Positions 52,530 through 61,923 of a DNA stretch of 64,000 bases are shown here, piece by piece (within the stretch, counting starts at the first letter, position 1; each line of letters starts with the position of its first letter). The position numbers were made by a program, and so were the translations under genes. The DNA is taken from NCBI GenBank assembly GCA_002432805.1, contig DJGV01000007.1:82991-146990 (forward strand), read 5' to 3'. Source of the stretch: Fervidobacterium sp. UBA5837. GTDB taxonomy: Bacteria > Thermotogota > Thermotogae > Thermotogales > Fervidobacteriaceae. The notes beneath the pieces were generated by a model, which searched no databases, was not told the origin of the DNA, and worked only from the letters and a program-made list of their open reading frames with translations.

Positions 52530-54458
52530 ATGAAAATTAAATTACCTGATGGAAACATCAAAGAATACGACAGTGCGGTTACACCTGGACAGATCGCAAA
52601 AGAGATATCAGAAGGATTGTACAGAAACGCTGCAGGAGCGATTGTCAACAATCAACTGTGGGACCTTGAGAGACCTATAGATTTCGATTGTGAGTTGAGG
52701 ATCATCAAACTCACTGATCCAGAAACTGTTGATATATACAGGCACACAATGTCACACATAATGGCACAAGCTGTTATGAGAGTATACGGTGCAGACAAGG
52801 TAAAATTTGGCATTGGACCTACCATCGAAAATGGATTCTACTATGACTTTGATATAGAAGGTGTAAAGATAGCGGAAGAAGACTTGCCAAAAATAGAAGA
52901 AGAAATGAAAAACATCATAAAGGAAGACCACAAGATCGAACGATTTGAAATGAAAAAAGCGGAAGCTATTGAATTCATGAAACAAAGAGGACAGATTTAC
53001 AAAATAGAACTCATCGAAGATATACCTGATGAAAAGGTGAGCTTCTACAAGCAAGGCGATTTTGTGGACCTCTGTCGTGGCCCGCATTTACCCAGCACAG
53101 GCAGAGTAAAATATTTCAAGCTTCTCTCAGTTTCCGGTGCCTATTGGCGAGGTAACGAGAAAAATCCGATGCTGCAAAGGATATATGGTACTGCCTTTGC
53201 TAAGAAGGAAGAACTCGATGAATATCTTAAGATGATCGAAGAGGCAAAAAAGAGAGACCATAGAAAGCTTGGCCCACAGCTAGAACTATTTTTCATAAAT
53301 ACCGATGTGGCTGCAGGAATGCCGATCTTCCTACCGTACGGTATAACAGTGTTGAATCAACTCATGACTCTATCTAGAGAATTGCACAAAAAATACGGTT
53401 ATACGGAAGTTGGCACACCGCTCATCATGCATGAAAAGCTGTGGAGACAGAGTGGACATTGGGACCACTACAAAAACAACATGTATTTCACAGAAAAAGA
53501 AGATGTAACCTACGCAGTTAAACCAATGAATTGCCCAGGACACATGCTGATATACAAAAACAAGCCGGTTTCCTACAGAGAACTGCCAATGAGGTTGTTC
53601 GAATTTGGTAGAGTGCACAGATACGAACGTGGTGGTGTACTGCACGGTCTTTTGAGAGTAAGGACATTTACTCAAGATGATGCGCACATATTCTGTAGAG
53701 AAGACCAAATGGTCGATGAAGTATCGAATATAGTTAGGTTCATCAACGAATTGTACGGTGTTTTTGGTTTTTCGTACAGAGCCACGCTGAGTACAATGCC
53801 GGAAGACCACATGGGTGAAGAAGTAGCGTGGGCAAAGGCAACTGAAACGTTGAAGAATGCACTTGAAAAGATGAACGTCCCGTACGAAATTGCTGAAGGT
53901 GAGGGCGCATTCTATGGGCCTAAGATAGACTTCCACGTTAGGGACGTATTGGGAAGAGAATGGCAATGTGCAACTGTGCAGATGGACTTCCAGATGCCGG
54001 AAAGATTTGAACTCACGTACAAAGATTCTGATGGTAGTGAGCGTCGTCCAGTGATGATTCACAGAGCACTGTATGGTTCTATAGAGAGATTTTTTGGTAT
54101 ACTTATCGAGCATTTTGCTGGAGCGTTTCCAACTTGGCTTGCACCTGTTCAAGCTGCCGTGTTACCAGTGTCTGAAAAATTCATAGACTATGCAAGACAA
54201 GTTGCATCAAAATTGGATGCTGAAGGCATAAGGGTAGAAGTAGATGATAAAAATGAAACACTTGGGTACAGGATAAGAGAAAATCAGATGAAGAAAGTAC
54301 CATACATGATAATTGTTGGTGAGAAGGAGTCTGAACAGTCACTGATTTCTGTCAGGACACGTGAGGGGAAGGATATCCAAGGAATCCAACTTGATCAATT
54401 CACTCAAAAGATCAAGAGTGAGATATCTACGCGCTTAATTAAATCAAGCTTGGAATAA
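52530..54458 (+). CDS. thrS: Threonyl-tRNA synthetase
   Basis: Class II synthetase, about 642 residues: TGS domain (IKLPDGNIKEYDSAV), the editing domain with HTMSHIMAQAV and the late Cys-containing FVDLCRGPHLP, catalytic domain with motif 2 MRLFEFGRVHRYE, the zinc Cys in PMNCPGHM, GEGAFYGPKIDF and motif 3 HRALYGSIERFFG, then the anticodon domain. ATG 52530 behind GGAGGTG. No T-box or Thr-rich leader in front. Confidence 0.97.
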   Translation: MKIKLPDGNIKEYDSAVTPGQIAKEISEGLYRNAAGAIVNNQLWDLERPIDFDCELRIIKLTDPETVDIYRHTMSHIMAQAVMRVYGADKVKFGIGPTIENGFYYDFDIEGVKIAEEDLPKIEEEMKNIIKEDHKIERFEMKKAEAIEFMKQRGQIYKIELIEDIPDEKVSFYKQGDFVDLCRGPHLPSTGRVKYFKLLSVSGAYWRGNEKNPMLQRIYGTAFAKKEELDEYLKMIEEAKKRDHRKLGPQLELFFINTDVAAGMPIFLPYGITVLNQLMTLSRELHKKYGYTEVGTPLIMHEKLWRQSGHWDHYKNNMYFTEKEDVTYAVKPMNCPGHMLIYKNKPVSYRELPMRLFEFGRVHRYERGGVLHGLLRVRTFTQDDAHIFCREDQMVDEVSNIVRFINELYGVFGFSYRATLSTMPEDHMGEEVAWAKATETLKNALEKMNVPYEIAEGEGAFYGPKIDFHVRDVLGREWQCATVQMDFQMPERFELTYKDSDGSERRPVMIHRALYGSIERFFGILIEHFAGAFPTWLAPVQAAVLPVSEKFIDYARQVASKLDAEGIRVEVDDKNETLGYRIRENQMKKVPYMIIVGEKESEQSLISVRTREGKDIQGIQLDQFTQKIKSEISTRLIKSSLE

Positions 54459-54500
54459 TTCGTTAGGGATATCTGGGAAAGGGGTAACGGAAGAAAGTAG

Positions 54501-55319
54501 GTGAATTCATTGTTACCGGAAAGGTTTGTGAAAATGTTCAAAGACGCCTTCAATGTTGATCCAGTTTGTGAAGATAAAGATCAAAAGGTCCGTATATTTG
54601 AGGAAGATAACAAGATAATAGTTAAGCAAGATGAGCGCGTTGTTGCACAATTTGAAGACAACGAGGAAGATTATACTACAATACTTCAATACTATGCCAA
54701 AAAGGCTGGATTGATGACACCACATGCAAAAGAGATCGAAGAATTGTTGAGGTCCTTATTCGTCAACATCATCATATTAACAGAAGTTGAGGACAAAAAT
54801 GGTTTCTCGCACTCGCAGAGAGTCGCAAAATTGGCTGAAGAATTTGCCCGTTTCCTCGGTTGGAGTGATGAGAAAGCAGTTGAGCTAAGAAACCATGCAC
54901 TGTTGCACGACGTTGGTAAAATTGCCATTGAACAACTCATGTTGTATTCACCAACGAGATTGCGAACTTTGGAATTACACTATCAAGATCATCCAACTAT
55001 GGGAGCGATCTATCTTTCGATAAACGAATCACTCTGGCAGTATATCCCAACTGCTAGGAATCACCATGAAAGATGGGATGGTAAAGGTTTTCCAGAAGGG
55101 TTGAAAGGCGAAGAGATTCCATTCTATGCAAGGATCATGGCTATAATTGACTACTACGATGAAGTAACAAACTTTGTCTCAGCCGATTGGGATTCTGAAA
55201 TAAAGACTCCGTCTCAAGCACTTAATGAGATTAAAACACTCTCAGGCAAATTTTTTGATCCACAACTGGCGGAAAAGTTCATCGATTTCATGACTAATGT
55301 GTACGGGATAAAAACGTGA
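54501..55319 (+). CDS. HD-GYP-like phosphodiesterase
   Basis: 272 residues. Residues 1 to about 90 unknown; then an HD domain: HSQRVAKLAEEFARFL, HALLHDVGKIAI, the segment NHHERWDGKGFPEGLKGEEIPFYARI and DYYDEVTN. The GYP reads GFP, a variant found in some active and some inactive members, so c-di-GMP hydrolysis is likely but unproven. GTG 54501 or TTG 54510 could be the start. Together with the GGDEF protein at 17 kb it suggests c-di-GMP signalling in this cell. Confidence 0.85.
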   Translation: MNSLLPERFVKMFKDAFNVDPVCEDKDQKVRIFEEDNKIIVKQDERVVAQFEDNEEDYTTILQYYAKKAGLMTPHAKEIEELLRSLFVNIIILTEVEDKNGFSHSQRVAKLAEEFARFLGWSDEKAVELRNHALLHDVGKIAIEQLMLYSPTRLRTLELHYQDHPTMGAIYLSINESLWQYIPTARNHHERWDGKGFPEGLKGEEIPFYARIMAIIDYYDEVTNFVSADWDSEIKTPSQALNEIKTLSGKFFDPQLAEKFIDFMTNVYGIKT

Positions 55320-55382
55320 ATAATTTAACAATCGTGACCGTTTTATTAGCAAAATAATGCGTACTTTTGGGGGGGGAGCAGG

Positions 55383-55943
55383 GTGTTTACACCTGTCGCT
55401 TTTTGGATAGTTTTTGGAGTAATACTGATGGTTATCGAGATATTGACACCGACATTTTTCATCTTTTGGTTTGGACTCGGCAGTTTGGCTGCAGCCGTTG
55501 TGGCATACTTTCATGAAAATACGCTTCTTGAATTGCTCACATTTGTCATCGTGTCAGCAATCTTAGTGTTTTCCACAAGAAAGCTCGTAAAGAAGCTTTC
55601 CGGTGAGCAGATACGTAGCATAAACGTTGATGATATTGTGGGTAAAGAAGCTTTAGTCATCGAAAGAGTAGACAACAAAGCAGGTACTGCGGGCGTTGCT
55701 AAAGTAAATGGTGATATGTGGAGGGCAGTTTCGTTTGATGACAACATTACGTTTGAAAAGGGGGAATTGGTTGTAATAGAAAAAGTTGAAGGTGCACATG
55801 TCGTCATAAAACAAATTGAAAGACAGAAGAAGAGTGAGAATGGACAAGCTAAAGAGCCGTTTGCAGATTCGGATAGCAATGAAAGTAAAGGTATGGACGA
55901 GGACGAAAGAAACGAAGATGATGCAACTGATTCACGAGACTGA
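55383..55943 (+). CDS. NfeD-like membrane protein
   Basis: 186 residues: two or three N-terminal membrane helices (FWIVFGVILMVIEILTP, FFIFWFGLGSLAAAVVAYF), then an OB-fold NfeD domain (EALVIERVDN...GELVVIEKVEGAHVVI) and an acidic tail. NfeD proteins act with SPFH proteins, and the next gene is one. GTG 55383 behind GGGGGGGAGCAG. Confidence 0.9.
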   Translation: MFTPVAFWIVFGVILMVIEILTPTFFIFWFGLGSLAAAVVAYFHENTLLELLTFVIVSAILVFSTRKLVKKLSGEQIRSINVDDIVGKEALVIERVDNKAGTAGVAKVNGDMWRAVSFDDNITFEKGELVVIEKVEGAHVVIKQIERQKKSENGQAKEPFADSDSNESKGMDEDERNEDDATDSRD

Positions 55944-56037
55944 AGGTCAGTTGAGCTACAATCCTTGGCTCAGTTGTTAGTATTGTTGCTATATAATGTT
56001 AGATAATAATTAATTTAGCTCGAAGGGAGGGCTCTGT

Positions 56038-56958
56038 ATGTACATAGTCTTAATTACCATCGCCATTTTACTTCTAATAATTGCTGCAACCGGAATTAGG
56101 ATCGTACGTCCGTTTGAAAGAGGTTTGATAGAAAGATTGGGTAAGTTCAAGAAAGAAGTAAGATCAGGTTTGCAATTCATCATACCATTTTTTGATCACA
56201 TGATCAAAGTAGATATGAGGGAGCACGTTATCGATGTTCCACCTCAAGAGGTTATCACGAAAGATAACGTTGTTGTTGTAGTTGATGCAGTTATATACTA
56301 CGAAATTACAGACGCATTCAAGTCCGTGTACAATGTAAGCAACTTCGAATTTGCAACGATAAAACTCGCACAAACGAACTTAAGAAACGTCATAGGTGAG
56401 CTGGAACTTGACCAAACACTTACTTCGAGAGAGAACATAAACACAAAACTCCGCACAGTGCTTGACGAAGCAACCGACAAATGGGGTATCAGAATCACAA
56501 GAGTCGAAATAAAGAAAATAGATCCACCAAAAGACATCATGGAAGCAATGAGTAAACAAATGAAGGCAGAAAGGACAAAGCGTGCTGCAATATTGGAAGC
56601 TGAAGGTATAAGACAGTCTGAAATAACGAGAGCCGAAGGTGAAAGACAATCCGCAATATTAAGAGCAGAAGGTGAGGCCCAGGCGATAAAGTTGGTAGCA
56701 GATGCAAATAAGTATAAAGTAATCGCTGAAGCTGAAGGTCAAGCAGCTGCCATAATCAACGTATTCAAGTCAATACACGAAGGAAACCCAACAAACGATT
56801 TAATAGCGATAAAATATCTCGAGGCGCTCAGAGACATCGCAAATGGCCAAGCAACAAAGGTATTCATACCATTGGAAACTTCATCTATTTTAGGAACCGT
56901 TGGTGCAATGGCAGAAATGTTCAAAGAACAAGGTAAATCGGAGGATGGAATGAAATAA
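56038..56958 (+). CDS. qmcA: Stomatin-like SPFH protein (QmcA/paraslipin)
   Basis: 306 residues: N-terminal helix (about 2-20), SPFH with IRIVRPFERGLIERLGKFK, VDMREHVIDVPPQEVITKDN and the coiled region RAEGERQSAILRAEGEAQAIKL with EAEGQAAAIINVFKSI. Together with the NfeD gene just upstream it forms the standard SPFH/NfeD pair thought to scaffold membrane microdomains. AGGGAGGG ribosome site. Confidence 0.93.
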   Translation: MYIVLITIAILLLIIAATGIRIVRPFERGLIERLGKFKKEVRSGLQFIIPFFDHMIKVDMREHVIDVPPQEVITKDNVVVVVDAVIYYEITDAFKSVYNVSNFEFATIKLAQTNLRNVIGELELDQTLTSRENINTKLRTVLDEATDKWGIRITRVEIKKIDPPKDIMEAMSKQMKAERTKRAAILEAEGIRQSEITRAEGERQSAILRAEGEAQAIKLVADANKYKVIAEAEGQAAAIINVFKSIHEGNPTNDLIAIKYLEALRDIANGQATKVFIPLETSSILGTVGAMAEMFKEQGKSEDGMK

Positions 56959-57449
56959 TGATTCAAGCATTTTTGCATATACTTTTTGGTTCTTTGATTG
57001 CTTCTTTAGTTGGAAGCCTTGTATCTTTATTCGTTGCCCTTGAAATCATCTCAAGACGTTCACAAATCAGATACCAACCATTGTTTTTATTTAACGAAAT
57101 GATGATGGCGGGTGTTCTAATTTTGGTGTGGTTCTACATAGACAGTTTGTTTGCACTATTTCTGCTAATAGGCATTTTGTCTTTTACTTACCAACTGTAT
57201 AAACTGCTTGTGGGTATTTATTCGGTAGACAAGAGATTCAGATTACTTGTTCTGTCGCTTGGAGTCAGTCATAGAGAATATGCAAGGTTTACGATAGAGC
57301 GGAACCTTGGAAGGCTGTTCGGTAACTTATTAAAATTCTATACTTTCTCTCTGGTGACATTTCTTGTAGCGATGACACCTTACGCATTTGATGTCGGTTT
57401 CTTTTCAATCATCGTTGGTCTTGTACTATCGCTATTCCAGGTAGAATGA
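56958..57449 (+). CDS. Multi-pass membrane protein, function unknown
   Basis: 163 residues with four hydrophobic segments: FGSLIASLVGSLVSLFVAL, VLILVWFYIDSLFALFLLIGIL, LVTFLVAMTPYAFDVGFF and the C-terminal stretch. The central part between the second and third segments carries Arg/Lys-rich stretches. No family recognised. The stop codon of qmcA and the ATG overlap (TAATG), so it may be part of the nfeD-qmcA unit. Confidence 0.7.
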   Translation: MIQAFLHILFGSLIASLVGSLVSLFVALEIISRRSQIRYQPLFLFNEMMMAGVLILVWFYIDSLFALFLLIGILSFTYQLYKLLVGIYSVDKRFRLLVLSLGVSHREYARFTIERNLGRLFGNLLKFYTFSLVTFLVAMTPYAFDVGFFSIIVGLVLSLFQVE

Positions 57450-57480
57450 TGCAAAATTGATATGAGGAGGACGCGTTGAA

Positions 57481-58686
57481 ATGGATAATTCTTTGGAGAA
57501 ACGCTTAAGAAACTATTCGAAAGCAATATTGAAATTTGGAGTAAACTTACAAAATGGTCAAAAACTGGTAGTGAATGCATCTGTAGATCACAAAGATTTC
57601 GTTAGACTCTTTGTAGAAGAGGCCTATGATTTTGGAGCAAGTGAGGTACTAGTCGTTTGGGGCGATTCATACGTACAACGCCAAAAATTACTCAAGGCAC
57701 CGGAAGAAGTCATAACAAATATCTACAGCTGGGAAGTGGAGATGCCTAAGAGCTTTCTCAATGCTGGCGCTGCAACGATTTCACTTGTTGGTTCGTATGG
57801 AGATCTCTTATCTGATGTTCCATCCTCTCGTATCGGTGCATACACAAAGGCACGTCAACTAGCCTTCAAAGATGTCATGGAACTAACGATGATGAACAAG
57901 AGCAGATGGTGCGTTGCTGGGGTACCAAACCCAGAATGGGCGCAAAAAGTCTACAATACAACAGATGTGAGTCAACTTTGGAAAGACATTTTGTACATGG
58001 CACGTATCGATGAGGATGGCTATGATTCACTCATTAATCACGTCGAAAATTTGAAAGTCAGAAAAGAATTTTTGAATCGAGCACACTTTGATGCAATCAG
58101 ATACGAAGGGCCAGGCACAGAACTTACAGTCCAGCTACCTAGCAAACATTTATGGATAAGTGGTATGGAAGATGACGTAAATGGTATACCATTCTTACCA
58201 AACATACCAACGGAAGAAGTGTTTACAGCACCTTACAAGTACGGTATAAACGGCAGAGTATCGAGCAGCATGCCACTTGTCTACCAAGGCAACATAATAG
58301 ATGAATTCTGGTTAGAATTCAAGGATGGAAAAGTTTCAGATTTCGATGCAAAGACTGGTAAGAACATACTGAAAGAACTTATCAATACAGATGAAGGTGC
58401 ATCTTACATAGGTGAGGTGGCACTCGTTGATATCACGTCACCCATCTACAAATTGGGCAAAATCTTCTACAACACACTCTACGACGAGAATGCGGCATCA
58501 CATTTTGCACTTGGCAGAGCTTATCCAACGTGCATAGAAGATTTTGATGGAGACGTAGAGAAGGCTGGTATCAACATGAGCCTTACGCACGTAGACTTCA
58601 TGGTCGGAAATGCACATATGAACGTTTATGGCATTAAGAATGGTAAAGAAACGTTGATAATGGAGAATGGTTTGTGGAAAATATGA
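57481..58686 (+). CDS. M29-family aminopeptidase (thermophilic aminopeptidase T/AmpS type)
   Basis: About 401 residues. Metal ligands are spread over RYEGPGTELTVQL, IPTEEVFTAP, YIGEVALVD, NAASHFALGRAY and the C-terminal THVDFMVG; the ASHFALG, EEVFT and HVDFMVG segments are the M29 fingerprint. Removes N-terminal residues from peptides in the cytosol. GAGGAGGACG site before ATG 57481. Confidence 0.92.
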   Translation: MDNSLEKRLRNYSKAILKFGVNLQNGQKLVVNASVDHKDFVRLFVEEAYDFGASEVLVVWGDSYVQRQKLLKAPEEVITNIYSWEVEMPKSFLNAGAATISLVGSYGDLLSDVPSSRIGAYTKARQLAFKDVMELTMMNKSRWCVAGVPNPEWAQKVYNTTDVSQLWKDILYMARIDEDGYDSLINHVENLKVRKEFLNRAHFDAIRYEGPGTELTVQLPSKHLWISGMEDDVNGIPFLPNIPTEEVFTAPYKYGINGRVSSSMPLVYQGNIIDEFWLEFKDGKVSDFDAKTGKNILKELINTDEGASYIGEVALVDITSPIYKLGKIFYNTLYDENAASHFALGRAYPTCIEDFDGDVEKAGINMSLTHVDFMVGNAHMNVYGIKNGKETLIMENGLWKI

Positions 58687-58831
58687 TAAGAAGGTGTTAT
58701 AATTAATATGTAGTGATGTGAATTTTATCACTTTCAAAATTCAAGTTTCACGTTTTGCACGCCTTTGTACATTTCATAGGACTGTAAAAAGCAAGTTAAG
58801 GCAAAACAAGTGAAAGAAGGAGGTAAGTTAT

Positions 58832-60046
58832 ATGGTAGAATTTGACAAACAAACGTTTGTAAATGAATTGATATCGCCTAATGGCTCAAAGATCGTTCTT
58901 CTCGTCATGGATGGTGTTGGAGATTTACCAAACGAAGAAGGTTTAACGCCTCTTGCGAAAGCAAGCACGCCAAATATGGACAAACTCGCAACGTTAAGTG
59001 ACCTTGCGCAGACAGTACCAGTCATTCGTGGTGTAACACCGGGCAGTGGACCGGGACACCTTGGCCTATTTGGTTACGATCCTATCAAGTACCAAATTGG
59101 TCGTGGTATACTCGAAGCACTCGGTGAGGATATAGAAGTTGGAGAATTAGATGTTGTTGCGAGAGGCAATTTTGCAACGATAGATGGTGACATAATAGTC
59201 GATAGAAGAGCTGGAAGGCCGGCAACCGAAGAAAGCGAAAAGACCGTTGCAATATTGAATGCAAACATCAAAGAGATAGAAGATGTCAAAGTAACATTTT
59301 ATCCTGGAAAAGAGCACAGATTTGTCCTCAAACTCACGGGCGAAGGTCTATCTGATAAGATAGAAGATGCCGATCCTCAAAAAGAGGGAAAGCCAATAAA
59401 GTACACTACACCACTATCATCTGAAGCGGAAAAGACTGCACGAATAGTTAACAAACTAATCGATAGAATTAAAGAAGTTCTGAAGGATCAACCAAAGATG
59501 AACTTCGCACTCGTACGTGGATTTTCAAAATATCCGAAACTTCCACAATTCCCAGAGATCTACAAATTCAAAGCAGGCGCAATAGCAGTATACCCAATGT
59601 ACAAAGGCCTTGCAAAACTCGTTGGAATGACTATCATCCCAACAGGACTGACAATAGAAGATGAGATAGAGACACTTAAGAAAGAATGGAACAATTATGA
59701 CTTCTTCTTCGTACATGTGAAAAAGACAGATTCATACGGAGAGGATGGAAACTTTGCACAGAAGGTTCATGTTATTGAGAATGTAGACAAAGTGATACCG
59801 GAAATCTTGGCACTCAATCCCGATGTATTAGTCATCACAGGTGACCACTCTACACCGTGCGCAATGAAGGGCCACTCGTTCCATCCAGTACCGGCTATGT
59901 TCTACGCTAAGAACACAAGAAAAGGGCTTTCAAAGGGATTCAATGAATTCGAGTGTGCCCGGGGAGCCTGGGGAACTATTGAAGCAACGGACGTTATGAA
60001 CTTAATACTTGCGTATGCTGGAAGGTTTGAAAAATTTGGCGCATAA
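58832..60046 (+). CDS. apgM: Cofactor-independent phosphoglycerate mutase, archaeal type
   Basis: Interconverts 3- and 2-phosphoglycerate. 404 residues, alkaline-phosphatase-superfamily fold; the metal Asp in LLVMDGVGDLPN, catalytic Ser region in TPGSGPGHLGLFGYDP, VARGNFATIDG, VHVKKTDSYGEDG and GDHSTPCAMKGHSFHPVP. The GpmI form of most bacteria is longer (about 510 residues); this ApgM form is common in archaea and Thermotogota. The 146 bases before it hold a TATAAT at 58698 but no good -35. Confidence 0.94.
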   Translation: MVEFDKQTFVNELISPNGSKIVLLVMDGVGDLPNEEGLTPLAKASTPNMDKLATLSDLAQTVPVIRGVTPGSGPGHLGLFGYDPIKYQIGRGILEALGEDIEVGELDVVARGNFATIDGDIIVDRRAGRPATEESEKTVAILNANIKEIEDVKVTFYPGKEHRFVLKLTGEGLSDKIEDADPQKEGKPIKYTTPLSSEAEKTARIVNKLIDRIKEVLKDQPKMNFALVRGFSKYPKLPQFPEIYKFKAGAIAVYPMYKGLAKLVGMTIIPTGLTIEDEIETLKKEWNNYDFFFVHVKKTDSYGEDGNFAQKVHVIENVDKVIPEILALNPDVLVITGDHSTPCAMKGHSFHPVPAMFYAKNTRKGLSKGFNEFECARGAWGTIEATDVMNLILAYAGRFEKFGA

Positions 60047-60100
60047 ATTGAATTAAGACCTTCTGCCAGCTTTTATTGAATTTTGGGGGTGTTCTGAAGG

Positions 60101-61357
60101 TTGGGTTCTTTATCTTATTTATCTTTCTTCTACTTTGGCAGTTGTATTTTAGGAGCACTGGTGGGAACTTATTTCAAGTTCCCACCTTTATTGTTACTCA
60201 TTCCGATATTATTCTACAAACGTCCGAGGCTGGCTCTTTTTGTATTCTTTTTCTTATTAACAAACACATTAACCGTTCCAACAGTCGAACTAAAAGATGC
60301 AGAATTCGTTGGCAACGTTAAAGCCGTTAACTCAGGCAGCTCCGTACTCAAACTATCCTACTTCGATGGAAAGAAGTGGAATGGACTTGACTTTGACATA
60401 AACGTCTACTCAGAAGAGCCACTTGGCACAATAGTCTATGCCAAAGGTGAATTGAGAAAAACGACAACATATCCACGATATTATCTTAAACCAACGTTTT
60501 ACGCGACAACGACAAATTACACCTCGCTATCAAATAAAACATATCTACAGTTCGATTCATTCAGAACATTTGCAAATAAGATTGACCCATTTTATCAAAA
60601 TCTCTTCGGTAAATCCGCACGTGATGACGAATTCGTCAAGAGTGGATTGTACCACATATTTTGCGTTTCAGGAATGCATGTAAGCTTACTTTACATCTTC
60701 TCTCTATCTTTGATTGGACTATTCACATACAGAAAGATACCAAAGATGTGCATAGCTCTAATCTTTCCAACAGTATTCGTCATCGGTTCTGGGATGAACG
60801 TGCCATCCATGCGTGCACTACTGATGATATACCTGTCAACGCTATTGAAGCTGTTAGACATAAAGATAGACCCAATAAACTTAGTCTCATTAGTTGGTAT
60901 AGCCATGGTCATTTCAGAGCCTGGAGTTGCCTTATCCTTGTCTTTCTACATGACTTTCTTTGCAACGCTTGGCGTCTTCGTATCCACAAACAGCCTGACC
61001 GCCAACATAGGGGGATTCCTTGGCAGTTCCCCATTTGTTGCATTAATTGGAACGGTAAATCCATTTTCAATCGTTGCAACAATACTTGTCAGCTTTCCGG
61101 TTGAGATCGTGATGTTTGGATTAACTGTAGCATACATTTTCTACACAATTAAAATCAATTTTCTGGCTTCTCTCGTGCTCTATGGCCTACAACCATTTTC
61201 GTGGTTTACAAAATCCATAGCCCACATCTTCGCACAACTACCGTCACTGCCCAACCACTTCGTAATTTCCCTTGCATTTGCAACAACATTCGCAATCTAC
61301 CTTATGTGGTCAGAATATGAGAAATCAAACGCTGAGAAAACCACTGCTGTAATTTGA
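60101..61357 (+). CDS. ComEC/Rec2-like DNA-uptake channel, short form
   Basis: 418 residues with about ten hydrophobic segments. The competence domain signature SGLYHIFCVSGMHVSLLYIF and the following PSMRALLMIYLSTLLKLLD are present; an N-terminal OB-like part is seen before. The C-terminal metallo-beta-lactamase domain of full ComEC (usually 700-800 residues total) is absent. Such short forms are found in other lineages. TTG 60101 is the best start. No comEA or comF close by. Confidence 0.85.
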   Translation: MGSLSYLSFFYFGSCILGALVGTYFKFPPLLLLIPILFYKRPRLALFVFFFLLTNTLTVPTVELKDAEFVGNVKAVNSGSSVLKLSYFDGKKWNGLDFDINVYSEEPLGTIVYAKGELRKTTTYPRYYLKPTFYATTTNYTSLSNKTYLQFDSFRTFANKIDPFYQNLFGKSARDDEFVKSGLYHIFCVSGMHVSLLYIFSLSLIGLFTYRKIPKMCIALIFPTVFVIGSGMNVPSMRALLMIYLSTLLKLLDIKIDPINLVSLVGIAMVISEPGVALSLSFYMTFFATLGVFVSTNSLTANIGGFLGSSPFVALIGTVNPFSIVATILVSFPVEIVMFGLTVAYIFYTIKINFLASLVLYGLQPFSWFTKSIAHIFAQLPSLPNHFVISLAFATTFAIYLMWSEYEKSNAEKTTAVI

Positions 61358-61429
61358 TCATTGTCATCTTGTTATCATTCGATGGATTGGCAATGTCAAC
61401 CGAACTAACTAAATTAATCAATGCCAACA

Positions 61430-61888
61430 TCACCGAACAATTCCTCTTGCCTTCTTAGTACACTTTGGACAGATTCCTCTAAATTTCAAATCAACTTCAT
61501 CTATCTTGTAGCCGAATTTCTCAAGTTTCAGAATATACTCGTGCAAAACTCTTTCTGCCGAAAGTTCGTCTTTCAACTCATATATCTTCCCACACGACTT
61601 GCAGATAAAGTGTGAATGTCTGCTATCCTTATCAACAAGCTCGTACCTATAAACGCCCTCATCGAACTGCAATTTTCTCAAAAAGCCCAGTTCAACAAGC
61701 AAATCAATAGTCCTATAGACAGTTGCTTTACTGACATTGATTCTTTTATTCAGCAGATACCTATAAACCTCTTCTGCTCCTAGATGCTCACTATTTGTTT
61801 CCAAGAATACCTTCAACACTTGTTCTCTTTGTGGAGTCATCCTATACTGCTTTTCTTTCAGTTCTTTCTTTAGATTATCAACATGCAT
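61430..61888 (-). CDS. Fur-family metal or peroxide regulator
   Basis: 152 residues: N-terminal winged helix (RMTPQREQVLKVF, KATVYRTIDLLVELGFL) and a dimer domain with HSHFICKSCGKIYEL and a C-terminal CPKC, giving two CxxC pairs for structural zinc. Sensor ligands alone do not tell Fur, Zur and PerR apart. ATG 61888 has GAGGAG at 7 bases; the upstream ATG 61912 does not. Last gene after nusA. Confidence 0.9.
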   Translation of the reverse strand: MHVDNLKKELKEKQYRMTPQREQVLKVFLETNSEHLGAEEVYRYLLNKRINVSKATVYRTIDLLVELGFLRKLQFDEGVYRYELVDKDSRHSHFICKSCGKIYELKDELSAERVLHEYILKLEKFGYKIDEVDLKFRGICPKCTKKARGIVR

Positions 61889-61923
61889 ATTATCGCTCCT
61901 CAGATTATTCACCTATGCCTTAC

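Noticed and set aside
53370..54152. 260-codon open frame antisense to thrS
   Set aside because: It lies wholly inside a well-supported synthetase gene, has no ribosome site and a composition rich in His, Phe, Cys and Val that mirrors the sense codons.
60076..60321. 81-codon hydrophobic frame just before the ComEC-like gene
   Set aside because: It overlaps the ComEC start in another frame and loses hydrophobic character after about 25 residues; the TTG 60101 frame continues into a known family.
60661..61104. 147-codon overlapping plus-strand frame inside the ComEC-like gene
   Set aside because: Other frame of a membrane-protein gene, with no ribosome site and no recognisable domain.
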